Shown here: in pieces, positions 45,641 through 56,494 of the stretch | How the letters are laid out: the number at the start of each line of letters is the position of its first letter | How positions within the stretch are numbered: the stretch's first letter is position 1 | Assembly (NCBI GenBank): GCA_035048815.1 | Contig: JAUCBN010000046.1 | Coordinates: 13,618,999 to 13,682,998 of the forward strand | Source of the DNA: Abelmoschus esculentus | Lineage: Eukaryota; Streptophyta; Magnoliopsida; Malvales; Malvaceae | Length of the DNA: 64,000 nucleotides | Reading direction: 5' to 3' | Notes under the pieces: model-generated | Database searches by the model: none | What the model saw: the letters and a program-made list of their open reading frames with translations, nothing else | What the model was told of the DNA's origin: nothing | Program-made: the position numbers and the translations under genes

Positions 45641-46345
45641 ACTATATTAGAGTTGGCATGGGCTTACACTCAAACTTTACTTACCTGGATGGGGTCAATG
45701 GGTGATCATCAAGGCCCGTGGCCTAAGCTAGTGACCTCCATTGCACTTGGGAGGATGCTCGCCTAAGATCTCTCCAAAGTGGGAGAGCCTACGTCATAAT
45801 TTGTGGTTAGGGGTATTCATTGTCGAATATCAGATCTGGTCTGATCTGATTTTTTTGGATATTCGGGTTTTTAGATCGATGATATAGTGATCCGTATCCG
45901 ATCCGGAAAAAAGCGGATATTCGCATATTCGGATATCGGATACTCGGATATCCAATTATTCAAAAATATAATTTGATTAAATTAATTTTTAGAATTTAAA
46001 GGTTGTATTTATAAAAAATTTAGACTTTCGAATATAATAAACAATAAATTACTAAATACAACAATAATTACATTTATAAAAGTTTCAATTTTAAAAATAA
46101 CAAGCACTAAATTGTTAAATGTAACAAGATTAATATTAATAAAAATATAAATTTTTGGATTTTTGGATAATCCGAAACTTGAAATATTGTGATCCGTATC
46201 TGATCCGGAAAACTTAAAATCGGATCGGATATCCGATCCAAAAATAAAAATCGGATCGGATATTCGTATTTTCGGATCGGATCGGATATTTTTAAACACC
46301 CCTATTTGTGGTAGTGGGGGCCTGCATTTGCATGGTCCCTAAAAA
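45641..46345. repeat. tRNA-like/SINE-type repeat split by a hAT element
   Basis: 45641-45807 (GAGTTGGCATGGGCTTACA..., AGTGACCTCCATTGCACTTG, GGGAGGATGCTCGCCTAAG) continues after the hAT insert at 46305-46345 (GTAGTGGGGGCCTGCATTTG, CATGGTCCC). Removing the insert and one copy of TTTGTGGT rejoins the unit. I think the unit is a known plant repeat type but cannot name it. Confidence 0.5.
45808..46304. mobile_element. hAT-type non-autonomous element, copy 2, with perfect target duplication
   Basis: 497 bp. Starts TAGGGGTATTC, ends TTTTTAAACACCCCTA; the ends and the GGATCCGTATCCGATCC-type subterminal words match copy 1 (37956-38487). TTTGTGGT is present exactly on both sides (45800-45807 and 46305-46312). 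The minus-strand 96-codon ORF inside is repeat sequence. Confidence 0.88.
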
Positions 46346-47631
46346 TTTTATATATCTTAAATAGTTATTGTATGACGATTTATTGGATGAATAAAGTTCA
46401 ATTTATCTAAAAAATAAAATAAATTTTAAAACTTTATATATTTAGCTTTAATATTTTTAATTTTTATAAATTAATCCTAAAAAAAATAACCTTAGTGTGT
46501 TGTATTCATCCTAAAATTTGTCTTAAAATAGATAATGTTAAAGGGTTAAAGGTAACAAACAGGTCATTTGATTCAGGTTCAGTTCAATTTATTTCAGTTT
46601 TGATTGCATTCGGTTGTAATTTAAATCGGGTCAATTTAGATTAATTTGATTTAAGTTCGAGTCTATATTGATTTCAATCAGGTATCAGGTCGATTCGATT
46701 GATTTTCTGGTTAATTGACTTTTGATTTGATTTATATTAGGTTGTTTATTTTTACGTTAGGGTAAATTTTAGGTTAATGAAAGATCGATCAGTTTTAGTT
46801 GAATTTCTAGGTCAAGTTGAGTTTTTACATCACATGTATGGCTTTATATAGCTCATATTCTGTTAAAAACAGATGGAAAGCTTATGTAGACGTTAACTTG
46901 AATTGGTTGCTAAATAAGCTGAGATACATACGATTTTACATTACTCGTATTCCGCTAAAACAAATGAAAAATTTATGTAGACGTTAACTTACTGAATTGG
47001 TTGTTGAGTAGGTTAAGATAAATTTTATTTTATTATAATAATTTTTCATGTCATAGAAAATCTTTAAAATTTAAAAATTATCCTTTAAAAATCCTAATCT
47101 AAGAAATCCCATTTTTATTGATGGCAGCCATGACAGTGTATTAGTGGCCACTTACATTGATGCTTTTAACTAATACCCGGATTTATATTTTAACTAGATT
47201 TTTTTAAATCATAAATTTTAACTAAATTATCCAAATTTAAAACTCATCGACTAAAATTCCTAAATATCAGACTCTAAATAAATCTCTAAATTCTAAAATT
47301 AATGTATCTGTGATTTGTTACACAAATACTCATGCATAAAATAATTATCTTTATTTTATTAGATGATTCGAATTCGAATAATATTATTAGATCAAAATAA
47401 AAAAAATATGAGTCTTATACTAGGTAAAAAACACTTCAACTATTTCAAAGGTGAAATATCCACCATTCATTTTTATCAGTCAGAAACGATCAAATTGCAA
47501 TTATTTCTGGTTTAGATCAGCTTTGTCATGAACTGAGAATCACAGGCAGGGAAGAGAAGTTGAAAGGATAAACCTACTCAGTCCTGACCGAGTTCACTCA
47601 TCACTCGTCTGCTTCAAAACTCGTGCAAGAC
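46346..47631. other. Intergenic DNA with a diverged repeat
   Basis: 46545-46830 begins AAAGGTAACAAACAGGTCATT and is related to the minus strand of 21150-21405. Two similar 95-bp units (GCTCATATTCTGTTAAAAAC.., TACTCGTATTCCGCTAAAAC..) lie at 46850-47030. 47450-47631 may contain the old 5'-UTR of the BAHD gene. Confidence 0.4.
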
Positions 47632-48954
47632 ATGGAAGGTGTTCGATGCATCTCCAGTACTTTGGTCCAGGCATCATCAACTCACAGAGTAGAGAATCAG
47701 AGGGTCGAGTTAACTCACTGGGATCTTCGTCTTCTTCTATTTGGCCCCATCCAAAAGGGACTTCTATTCAGAGACGGCGAAATCAGCGACGGAAACACCA
47801 TCGTCGACACGTTAAAAGCTTCCCTATCCCGCACTCTTTGCCATTTTACTCCTCTAAAAGGTCGGCTAGCCACCGCCGAGCTCGACGATGAAACAGTTTC
47901 GTTTGTCATCGATTGTAATGATGCCGGAGCATTGTTCGTCCATGCCGAAGCCGATGGTGTGACGATTTCGGACATCATTGAACCAGTTTATGTTCCCTCC
48001 ATTGTTCATTCGTTTTTCCCGCTTAATGGGATAACGAACTATGATGGGATTTCTCAGCCGTTACTTGGAGTGCAAGTCACGAAGCTCGCTAATGGCCGTC
48101 TTCGTCGGTTGCTCCATCAATCATTACGTGGTCGACGGGTCATCTTTTTGGCACTTCATCAATTCATGGTCAGAAATATCGAGGGGTTCGATTCACTTAT
48201 CGAAACCCCCGGTATTCCGACGCACGTTTTTCGACAATATGATTAAATATCCATTCGGATTCCTCGATCCGTTGTCGAGAAACTACGCGGATATGTAAGG
48301 GAACAAACCAAGAATTAAAAAAAGGTGAAGGAAATAGACAGAAAATTGGGGATAAGAGCAGAAGAAAATTGGGATGAAGATGAAATTTTCATTCACATAT
48401 TCGATGATTAGAATAGGGTAAAAACCTCCCTATTTAACAACTATTCTCGACCCTTTAATAACTAAAATAACAATCGCCAGCTGGATAACCACCTGCAAAA
48501 CTAACACTCAACAGAAAACAAACAAAAAAATAAGAGATAATAGCTAAATTATTTTGAACCCCGACAGGATATCGGTACATTCCGCCTCCTTTAAGTGAAC
48601 GAGTTTTCCATTTCTCAAAGCAAAACATCACCAAGCTCAAAGCAAAAGCTAGTGCCGACGTCGGAGCCAATATCTCATCTCTTCAAACACTTCTATCTCA
48701 TCTCTGGCAATCCATCATCCGCAGCAAAGAATTAAGCTCCGACGACGAAGAGATGAGTTTCTGCCTTTTGATCGGCGCGAGGTCGAGGTTACGCAATCTA
48801 CCCAAACTGTATTTCGGAAATGCATTGAAAGGTGGAGTAATAACTATGAAAGCAAAGGAACTGCGAGAACAAAGAGTTGGAGACATGCCTTTTAGCTGAG
48901 ACCTTGGAAGCCATGGCCAATGATGGTGAATTCATGGATACAGTCACAATCTAA
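47632..48954 (+). pseudogene. BAHD (HXXXD) acyltransferase pseudogene
   Basis: The ATG at 47632 opens a BAHD N-terminus (MEGVRCISSTLVQ, LTHWDLRLL, LKASLSRTLCHFTPLKGRLA). An extra base near 48095 shifts the frame. In the next frame the catalytic HxxxD motif is intact (NHYVVDGSSFWHFINSW, His codon 48122), running to NYADM at 48293. A solo LTR (48294-48566) interrupts it. In a third frame the gene resumes at 48579 (IPPPLSERVFHF, LQTLLSHLWQSIIRS, YFGNALKGGVITMKAKEL). Another small indel near 48888 precedes LAETLEAMANDGEFMDTVTI and a stop at 48952. The C-terminal quarter, including the DFGWG structural motif, is absent. BAHD enzymes transfer acyl groups from CoA thioesters to plant metabolites; the ERVFHF..IxxLKAKA wording resembles the EPS1-like clade. 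At least three frame changes plus the truncation mean it is dead. Confidence 0.9.
48294..48566 (-). mobile_element. Solo LTR inside the BAHD pseudogene
   Basis: 273 bp with TG..CA ends: the plus strand starts TGTAAGGGAAC and ends ACCCCGACA. It is flanked by a perfect 5-bp target duplication GGATA (48289-48293 and 48567-48571). On the minus strand it starts TGTCGGGGTTC and ends CCCTTACA, fitting a small copia-type LTR. No internal region or second LTR exists, so it formed by recombination between LTRs. Confidence 0.85.
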
Positions 48955-49487
48955 CATCATCTGTAGACTGTAATGCGATAAATGTCATCATCTAATTGAA
49001 TAATTAATTTATTTTATTAAATTAAAATTAAGACAATATTGATAAATCGTATAAATAATAAAACTAAATATGACTCAACTGAAACCATTTGCAAGTGTCA
49101 AATGTCTATTGATCACAAAGTTAATTTAGTTGTAAAAGAATATGCTTCTCCTTTCCTCAAGAGTTGTAATCTTAAATTGCACTTCTATTTCAAATATGAA
49201 CTTCGAGTCGAGTTGAAACTAATGCTTATTACATTCCGCAATTCTAAAATTTAAATTTCAATATCTATTTCTCTATTTTCGAACTACGACATTGCAGTTT
49301 TTTGTAGATTTCGAGTTTTGGCTGTATAATTTTTTTGCAACCTCCATTAATCATCCAACTTGACCTCTGCCACCACCTCTTCTTTTCCCCCTTCTTTGCA
49401 CCGCAGTCGTCGACCTGATATGGAGAAACAAATAAATAAACAACGCAGGGCTCGGGTTGGTAGTGCTCTTCCAATATGTCTACTGAT
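48955..49487. other. Intergenic DNA and ERV1 3'-UTR
   Basis: Between the convergent BAHD pseudogene and ERV1. AT-rich to about 49300, then mixed, probably the ERV1 3'-UTR. No DFGWG coding sequence for the lost BAHD C-terminus was found here. Confidence 0.45.
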
Positions 49488-49958
49488 TCAGAGATCGATG
49501 TGTTTCGTTGTAGTTCCTTGTAAATCACAGGCACGCTGCTCGCAATCTAGCTTGCCCCACCTTGCATCCACTCGCTCACACGGGAATATCAATTTCCCGA
49601 GGCTGTTGGAAACAACTGATGTCAACTGACTATAAGAAAGCTATAGAAAAACACAATCTAATATGGCTTAGAGCTTAAGGCACCACCACATATTCGAACT
49701 AATAGAGCATCGTTAGGGAACCATTGCATAGCAAGTATGCTTATTGACAGGCAATCATGAGCTGCAACAAAGAAGATAAAATTTACCTTCTGTTAACAAC
49801 ATTGTGCACGTGACAGAGCCACTGCGAAAATTCTTCCTGAGATCCAGCCATTACAGGGTTCGCTCTGAGAAGCATGCATGAAGATATATGTATTCAGTAA
49901 AGGTTAAGAAAAAGATTGCTAATATCGGAGAAACTTGAATCAAACTACATATAAATAC

Positions 49959-50017
<59 letters not shown>

Positions 50018-51432
50018 CACTCACACACATAAAGGATGACCTCCAATCCAAAATTCTGACTGAATCAAGTGAGAACAACCCAACATTATGAATAAACATG
50101 GAAATAATAAAAACGACCCACATCCTTAATCAGTTTTCCTCCCAAATGAATGATGAACAACTATATAATCAAACAAACAATTCATTTTTTCGATTGAAGA
50201 AGGTATTGAATTGGAGAATTCATTATATTGCAAATACTATTATACTAGTGCTAATTCAATTTCAAGCCCAGTTACGGGTGTGAAGCCGAATACGTTTCTA
50301 ATCTTACTTGACAATCCCTTTGATTATACTATCTAAAACAGAAGCTAACAAAAGTAGTTGCCAAAATTCTTAACATGATATTGGCCACTGGAGGAAGCAA
50401 CATGGAGAAGACGAGAAACATACCTCAAAACGTCTTTAAAATGATCTGCACATTCCTTGCAAGGGTACATTCTGGATAATATTGACATCTGCAAGTCAAA
50501 CACTCATCATTGGTCAGTTTAAAATTAGATAGTTTACAAGGAAAATAAATAACTTCTACAGTCCAGGTTTGGTTTTCCTTAGAATTCCTTTTGTCATTAA
50601 AAGTTTAAATCATCAAAGACTATCATGGTAAGCACTTTATGGTGTAATTAAGCTGAGCAACATTTTGGCGTCTTCGGACTCAACTCCTTTCACTTCTAAT
50701 CAAAACCCATATCGAGATTAAGCTTTACCCGAGCTTTAAATTACAAGATTGAATAAGGAAAGTAAGATATAATGCAAGAGTGGGATACTATACCAGTTCT
50801 TTCACATCCTTCTTTTGCTGCCTTGTTGGATTTTCAGGATACTGAGAAAAAGGGTATAGCAAGCCTCATTGAAAAGACCATCAATGTAAAATCCTAGGCA
50901 TTACAATTAACAATAAAAGGAAAATTACAATAACAAAAGCAAGAGTTATAAATGGAAGACCTGTGCAGCAAGAGTGTGAAGAAAAGTCCAAGTAGCTCTT
51001 CCAAGTTCTTCTTTAGTCACCGGAGCAGATGGTTTCTGTCAATGAAAATTCAAACAACAAAAAAGGGTCGATAAGTACTAAAGATTGGCGTCGTTTGGGA
51101 ATTTTGTCGAACAGATAATGAGCATTGAGCAAGCTACGAGGAATCCAAACGAAATACTATCACAATCTTCAAAATCGATACCAAGTAAACGATCATATCA
51201 AAGATGAACCTATTGAGGGAATGCAAGTAAATACCTTGATGAGAAGATGAGTTGCGGTGGCAGGAGAGTCGGCGTTTATCGATGATGAAAGAGAGATGAG
51301 AGGGTTTCTCTTTGTGGGTGATGAACGATGAGCCTGTTGGGTGAAATTGGCGAGTTGGTTTTGGATACAACTCGAGAATCTTTCAACAGTTTGGATCAAA
51401 GCTTGGATGGGATTTGGATTTTCAGCAGCCAT
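49488..51432 (-). CDS. ERV1: FAD-linked sulfhydryl oxidase ERV1
   Basis: Six exons on the minus strand: 51432-51235, 51035-50961, 50841-50794, 50488-50424, 49864-49787, 49602-49488; 579 nt, 192 residues, all phases consistent, the usual plant length. The N-terminal about 66 residues are variable. The catalytic core starts PVTKEELGRATWTFLHTLAA. The active-site pair is CKEC at 117-120 (MYPCKECADHFK). WLCHVHNVVN supplies FAD-binding residues, and C146 with C163 form the structural CX16C. The C-terminus carries a second redox pair CEQRAC (C175, C180), the C-terminal shuttle disulfide peculiar to plant and protist Erv1, which lack a yeast-type N-terminal shuttle. In the mitochondrial intermembrane space Erv1 reoxidises Mia40, where present, and passes electrons to cytochrome c. 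Intron 5 (49865-50423) has a long TA microsatellite within about 150 bp of the exon 5 acceptor. Confidence 0.95.
49963..50030. repeat. (TA)n microsatellite in ERV1 intron 4
   Basis: ATACATAC repeats, then an uninterrupted (TA)n tract of about 45 bp, then CATACACTCACACACA. It lies in the intron between exons 4 and 5. Confidence 0.9.
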
Positions 51433-53048
51433 TTCTGGTTGAACGAGAGAGATAATGGCGGGAAAAACAGGACGTTGGATTCTTAAGGCGATATTTGGGT
51501 ACTCCGCTAAATGTAGTTTTATAAAAGGTGGAGCCCAGCAGTGATAGAAAACTCGGGTTCTTCTCGATCAAAACTCATCTCAAGTGAACACGATTTAGTT
51601 TATGTTCGACTTAAGTCTTTAATAAATTTAATTGAGTAAAATTAAATTCGAATTAAAAAATTAGTCAATAAACTCGAAATATATATATATAATTTAAAAG
51701 AGGAATTGTGATTATTTATAAACTTAAAATTAAATATTATATTTTCTCAAACATATTTTCATAAATACTTATTTTTCAAAAATTTAATACATTTAAAAGC
51801 AAATTAAGAAAAATAACAAACCGATCCAAGCTTAAATTATTTATTTTGAACTCGATTTCAAACCTAAAATTTTAAGTTTAACGAATTTCGAGCTTGAATC
51901 ATGCTCAAAAATAAAGAATAGTTAAAGGATCATTATCAATTCTTTATCTTTGTTTAAGAATAAATCATACATAAATACTGTGAATTGAATCGATAAAATT
52001 GTTCTTATAATAAATTTTTATAATATTTGAATTAGTCGATAAATAAACTCTATATTAACAATTATAAAATAAATAAATAATTTTAAAACTTCATAGATAT
52101 TTCTAAAATAGCAAAAAGGGTCATTGAGATTTTTTTTTTAAAAAAAATATCAAAAATCATTACATTTAATCAAATTTGGTCCCTCCCAACAATAAATCAT
52201 ATGGTCCAAGCCCCCTCGTATTGTCAATTTTAATCATCTTGCCCAATAAATTTGTAGCACAAAAATAAAAATCCCCCAAACATTCAATATTAAATTTGTA
52301 GTAAAACTCGACTAGAAAAAATTAAATAACTCAATTCAATTCGAAGTGAAAAATATTTTACTTGTCTTGACTCGATTTAGAAAATTTTAAATAAAATTTG
52401 AGTTATAAAATAAAAATTCGAATAATTCGAGTTTTTTTAGTAATTAGAAGATATATATATGTATATATTATATGATTATAGAAAATCATTTAAATTGCAA
52501 TCAAATCATACTATAACATGCTAAATAATTACAATTAAATTTTTATAAGAACTTGAAAACTCGACTCGAATTTCTTAAACTCGAATCGAATTGAAAAAAT
52601 TAAAAAAAATTGAGTCGTAAAATATGATACATCAACTCGAATAACTTAAATTTTTTTACTTGACTCGATAGAAAGTTCACCCTTAATTTAGAGTTTAAGA
52701 GCTAAGTTTAGTAATTTAGAATTTAGAGTTAAAATTTAGGGTTTATATGTTAGGGTTTAGGTTTAAAGTATAACGAGAAAATTATGTTTTAACCTATAAA
52801 CCCTAAATATTAATATTTTAAACCTAAATATTAAACTCTATGTGCTAAACTGAATCTCTAAACCATAAATTAAGAATTATGTAAGTTAAAATCAACAATT
52901 AAAAGAGTTGGATCAGATGGATCAAAGTAAAATATATTCGAGGCAAAAATAATATCTAACTAAAACATATATTTTATTGAATTAATAAATGAACTAATTC
53001 AACTAATAAAAAAATGAATTATAAAAGTATATTTTTAGGGTATCGTTG
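51433..53048. other. ERV1 5' flank and AT-rich intergenic DNA with old repeats
   Basis: 51540-51910 and 52300-52680 hold two diverged repeats full of AACTCGA/TCGAGTT words. 52680-52870 has telomere-like TTTAGGGTTT / AAACCCTAAA words in inverted order. No gene seen. Confidence 0.4.
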
Positions 53049-53288
53049 GAGAAATTATATCATGTGTTATTCTCGTCATGTCATGATACCAATCAAAGGC
53101 ATCTATTTAATTATTTTTTACACCTCATCATTTTTATCAAGTGATTCTTCACTAATATTTACTGTAAATTAAGTTTAAAAATAATTTTTACCAATTAAAG
53201 ATTCACTTAATAAAAATATATATTTTTAATTGATTGATCTCATAAATAACATAACAAAAATCGAAAATAATTCATGATATAATTTCTC
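53049..53288. repeat. Foldback MITE with GAGAAATTATATCATG ends
   Basis: GAGAAATTATATCATG at the left is the exact reverse complement of CATGATATAATTTCTC at the right. Inner halves pair loosely. Related in design to the 3432 and 15081 elements. Confidence 0.7.
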
Positions 53289-53379
53289 GTACCGTAGTGT
53301 TACATTTGATTCGGTAGTGCCATATATGTGGTTATTTCATTGTCGTAAATAATAAAAACGTTACAATTCGATATTATTT
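53289..53379. other. Short intergenic segment
   Basis: No features seen. Confidence 0.3.
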
Positions 53380-53490
53380 AAGCGTGTTTAGGTTCGAGAT
53401 TTTGTGTATACAAAAAAATTATCGCTAAGAGATTTTATCACTAAAAATCGAATATACAACACGAGTTGATTTAGGTTAATCAGAATAATT
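53380..53490 (+). mobile_element. 5'-truncated SINE, family of 15297-15434
   Basis: From box B onwards (GGTTCGAGATTTTGTGTATAC...) it parallels the minus strand of 15297-15434, including AAAAATTATCGCTAAGAG-type spacer and the ATACAACACGAGTTGATTTAG end. Box A is missing. Confidence 0.5.
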
Positions 53491-54764
53491 AAAAAAATAT
53501 TACAAACATGTTAATGTTTGCTAAAATGAATGAAATATGATAATACTATCTGATATAATAATAATTTTAATCCCTAAAAAATATATATTTTATCAATTTA
53601 ATCTCAATTCGAACTAATTTAATAAATTCAACCACTCCTAAATTTTTTTATTTTTTTTCTCCTAGAAGCGGCACATTATTTTCATGCTGTGATTATTCAA
53701 TTATTGTTTTTATCACATTAACTTAATAATATTTTACTATAGAATATAATTATTTAATTATTATTTTAATCGAATAAATTCGTTTAATTTAACAGTATCA
53801 TAAAAAGATTAAACGAGTTAATAAAAAAATTAACTCATTTAGTATTAAACAAGACAACCCTAAAATACTGTTCAGACAGACACATGAGAGAATCGAAAAA
53901 AGGTTAAAAGAAAAGGTTAAGATGTTGGTTTTTCCCATGTGATTCTTAATATTAAACTAAAGAGTTAATAACACATTTAGTTCAAATTCTATACTTAAAA
54001 AACATTTAAAATTTATATTCGATACATATTCAAATATAAAACACAAAAATATCAAGTTCAAATTCGAATATATATTAGATATGAATAATATAAAATTTTA
54101 TAACTAGAAATGTTTACTCTTAAAGATTCCATGCAACCAAACAGAAATTTTCTTCTCAGACAACAATGTAATGTTGTTGGGGTTATTAATTTCCACATTC
54201 GCTCCAAGCCAATCAGATATGATTTGCTAACTGGCTTTGGCAACTAATTTGTTGATTGGTCTACATCAATTAACTTTCTCGGTCTCGGTCTCGATCTAGA
54301 TCTCAAATTAATTAATTTTATCTTCGATTATATTTTTTTTTACTTCATCTCCGATCATCGTACTTATATTTTTCTTTTTCATTCACGTATAATCATGGAC
54401 GGATCTAGAATTTTATATAAGGCGCAAACTATCAATTAACAAAAAAAAAAAACTTAAAATGGCTTGAAAGAATGAATTATATATCACAATTTTTTTTTTA
54501 TATTTTATATAATTTTATAAAAATATTTTTTGATTGATATGTCATTCTGTAAAGTCAATATATTTTACTCCATGACATTATTATCACGATGAGCACTATC
54601 ATATAGCACTATCATATAGTTTTTATTCTTATAAAAATTATTTTAATACAAAATAAAATATTAAAAATTAAATTATTTCAAAAAAATAAAAAACAAAATA
54701 ACAATTTAATCTAATGTTAGAAGGATTTTTTTTTTAATTATGCCCAAATTTAATGAAAGAATCT
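53491..54764. other. AT-rich intergenic DNA
   Basis: No gene. ATGGACGGATCTAGA at 54395 resembles the TAGTGGCGGATCCAT end of the 63360 element. Confidence 0.4.
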
Positions 54765-54862
54765 TAGTGTCTATACAATACATTGATCGCTCAATCAATG
54801 TGTTGTATTAATAGTGTTCGAACTTACAACCTTTATGAATAATAATCATTTCTTAAACTACT
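54765..54862 (-). repeat. SINE-like tRNA-derived remnant
   Basis: Minus strand: CTCAGTAGTTTAAGAAATG (box A-like) and GGTTGTAAGTTCGAACAC (box B-like), followed by a perfect inverted word pair ACATTGATTGAGCGATCAATGT. No target duplication found. Confidence 0.45.
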
Positions 54863-55184
54863 GAGACAAGATATTTCATGTTAATTTCGAATTTTATTAT
54901 ATATAAATCATGCTTGAATTACTTAGTTATTAATTTTGTTTTTTTTATAATAATTAGTTTTAATTATCACCGTTTCTCTGATTTAAATTAAAATTGATTT
55001 TAATTATAATTATTATTTAAAATGATATTTTTTTAAAGTTTTAGATATCCCATCAAGTAACTAATAGGAATGAAATATATTTTATGATCAAATATTTATT
55101 TTTAATGGTGTTGTGATAAAAAGATTTATCATTATTATCGACGGTGAATATTTAGCGGGTTCAAGGAAATAAGTTGCATAGGAC
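54863..55184. other. AT-rich intergenic DNA
   Basis: Nothing recognised. Confidence 0.35.
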
Positions 55185-55690
55185 TAGGGGTGATAATGAG
55201 CTTATCCGGCTCGCGAGCTACTCGGACTTGGCTCGGTCAAAACTCGGTTCGAGTGAGCTCGACTCGGGCTCGGGTTCGGCTCGGGATCTAAACATATATA
55301 TATATATATATATTAAAAATAATTTGTTTAGCAAAAAAATATAATAAAATAATTGAGAGTTAATCCACTAAAAATAAATTAAATAAAATAAATTGAATAT
55401 TATCAACTAAAACAAATTTATAAAACTACAAATAAAAAATAAAAAATAAACTACAAATAAATAAATAAATAATAAAACACAATAATATAGAAAATTATCT
55501 ATTTCGAGCCAAACTCGAACCGAGCCTGACGAGCTTTGGGCTCGAGCCGAACCCAATAATATTATTTTCGAGTCGAGCTCGAGCCTAAAATTCCGAGTTC
55601 GGCGAGTCTCGAGCCAAGCCGAGTAAAGCCCAAATATACCTATTTCTGAACTAAACCGAACCTGGCCTGGCTCGACTCATTATCACCCTA
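55185..55690. mobile_element. hAT-like MITE with TAGGGGTGATAATGAG ends
   Basis: 506 bp. TAGGGGTGATAATGAG at the left is inverted against CTCATTATCACCCTA at the right (one gap). Subterminal GCTCGGCTCGAG-type words are inverted too, and the middle is A/T-rich. No exact 8-bp duplication is visible. No ORF. Confidence 0.75.
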
Positions 55691-56494
55691 GTGCAATGGC
55701 AATCAAAAACTTTTTAAGACAAACCTTAGATGATGTCAATTGTCATGCACTATGTTTCAGACACATGGAGATGGGTATATAAGAGCTGGATGCATATGGT
55801 TCGATATATATACATACATGCATACATACATACATATTAATTTCACTGTATGTGCCAGACTATAATTCAATATTTTATGCAAGTTTGAATTTTGATATTT
55901 ATTTTAAAAATAAAAATATCTCTACTTAATAATAATAATAATAATAATAAAAGTTCATTATGTCAGTCTGATGGTCTTCTACGAAAACATAAATTTATTT
56001 AAACACAAAAAAAATCTTAGATCATGTCATTAAATTCAACTGATGAACATGGACCTTTCTGTTTACAATTTTGTTTTCAGAGCAGCCAACCAGGACTAAG
56101 GTTCTAAGTCTAACAATGGAATCACAAATCCAGAAACAGAAACAGTAAAAAACTAGAAAAATGTCTGTCAAATTTGTCAAACTCAAGGCAGTTTCCTTTA
56201 TACTGCCACAATGTATCACCATTAGAGTAAGGTAACCTAGAAAATTAACCTCCATTTGCTCTAACAACGGGTCGGATAACGAGCTCGACTCCATAGTTGA
56301 AAATCGAGTTCTGCTTCGAGAGCATAAAGGTTAAGGCAGGTTTTTGTTTGGAACCTGTGAATGATTATGCTCTCTGTTTACAGATTAATGGAAGCAAAAA
56401 CCGAAGTCGAAAAAATGGCTTTCTATTCGAAGCTAGTCAACTGGACTTGTTACCGATATGAAAAGTTTGGTAATATGTGATTTCCGGACTTTCA
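55691..56494. other. Intergenic DNA and DUF620 3'-UTR
   Basis: CATACATGCATACATACATAC and (AAT)n (55928-55950) microsatellites. 56020-56494 is richer in G/C and probably the 3'-UTR of the minus-strand DUF620 gene; the 90-codon minus ORF there has no domain. Confidence 0.45.

Noticed and set aside
46009..46299. 96-codon minus-strand ORF
   Set aside because: Lies wholly inside the hAT element and reads its GGATCCGATCC repeats.
49851..50123. 90-codon minus ORF with an Ile-Tyr run
   Set aside because: Translation of the TA microsatellite in the ERV1 intron.
52680..52870. Interstitial telomere repeat (TTTAGGG)n
   Set aside because: Words such as TTAGGGTTTAGG occur but are not in an exact tandem array.
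56022..56294. 90-codon minus ORF
   Set aside because: Falls in the likely 3'-UTR of the DUF620 gene; no domain.
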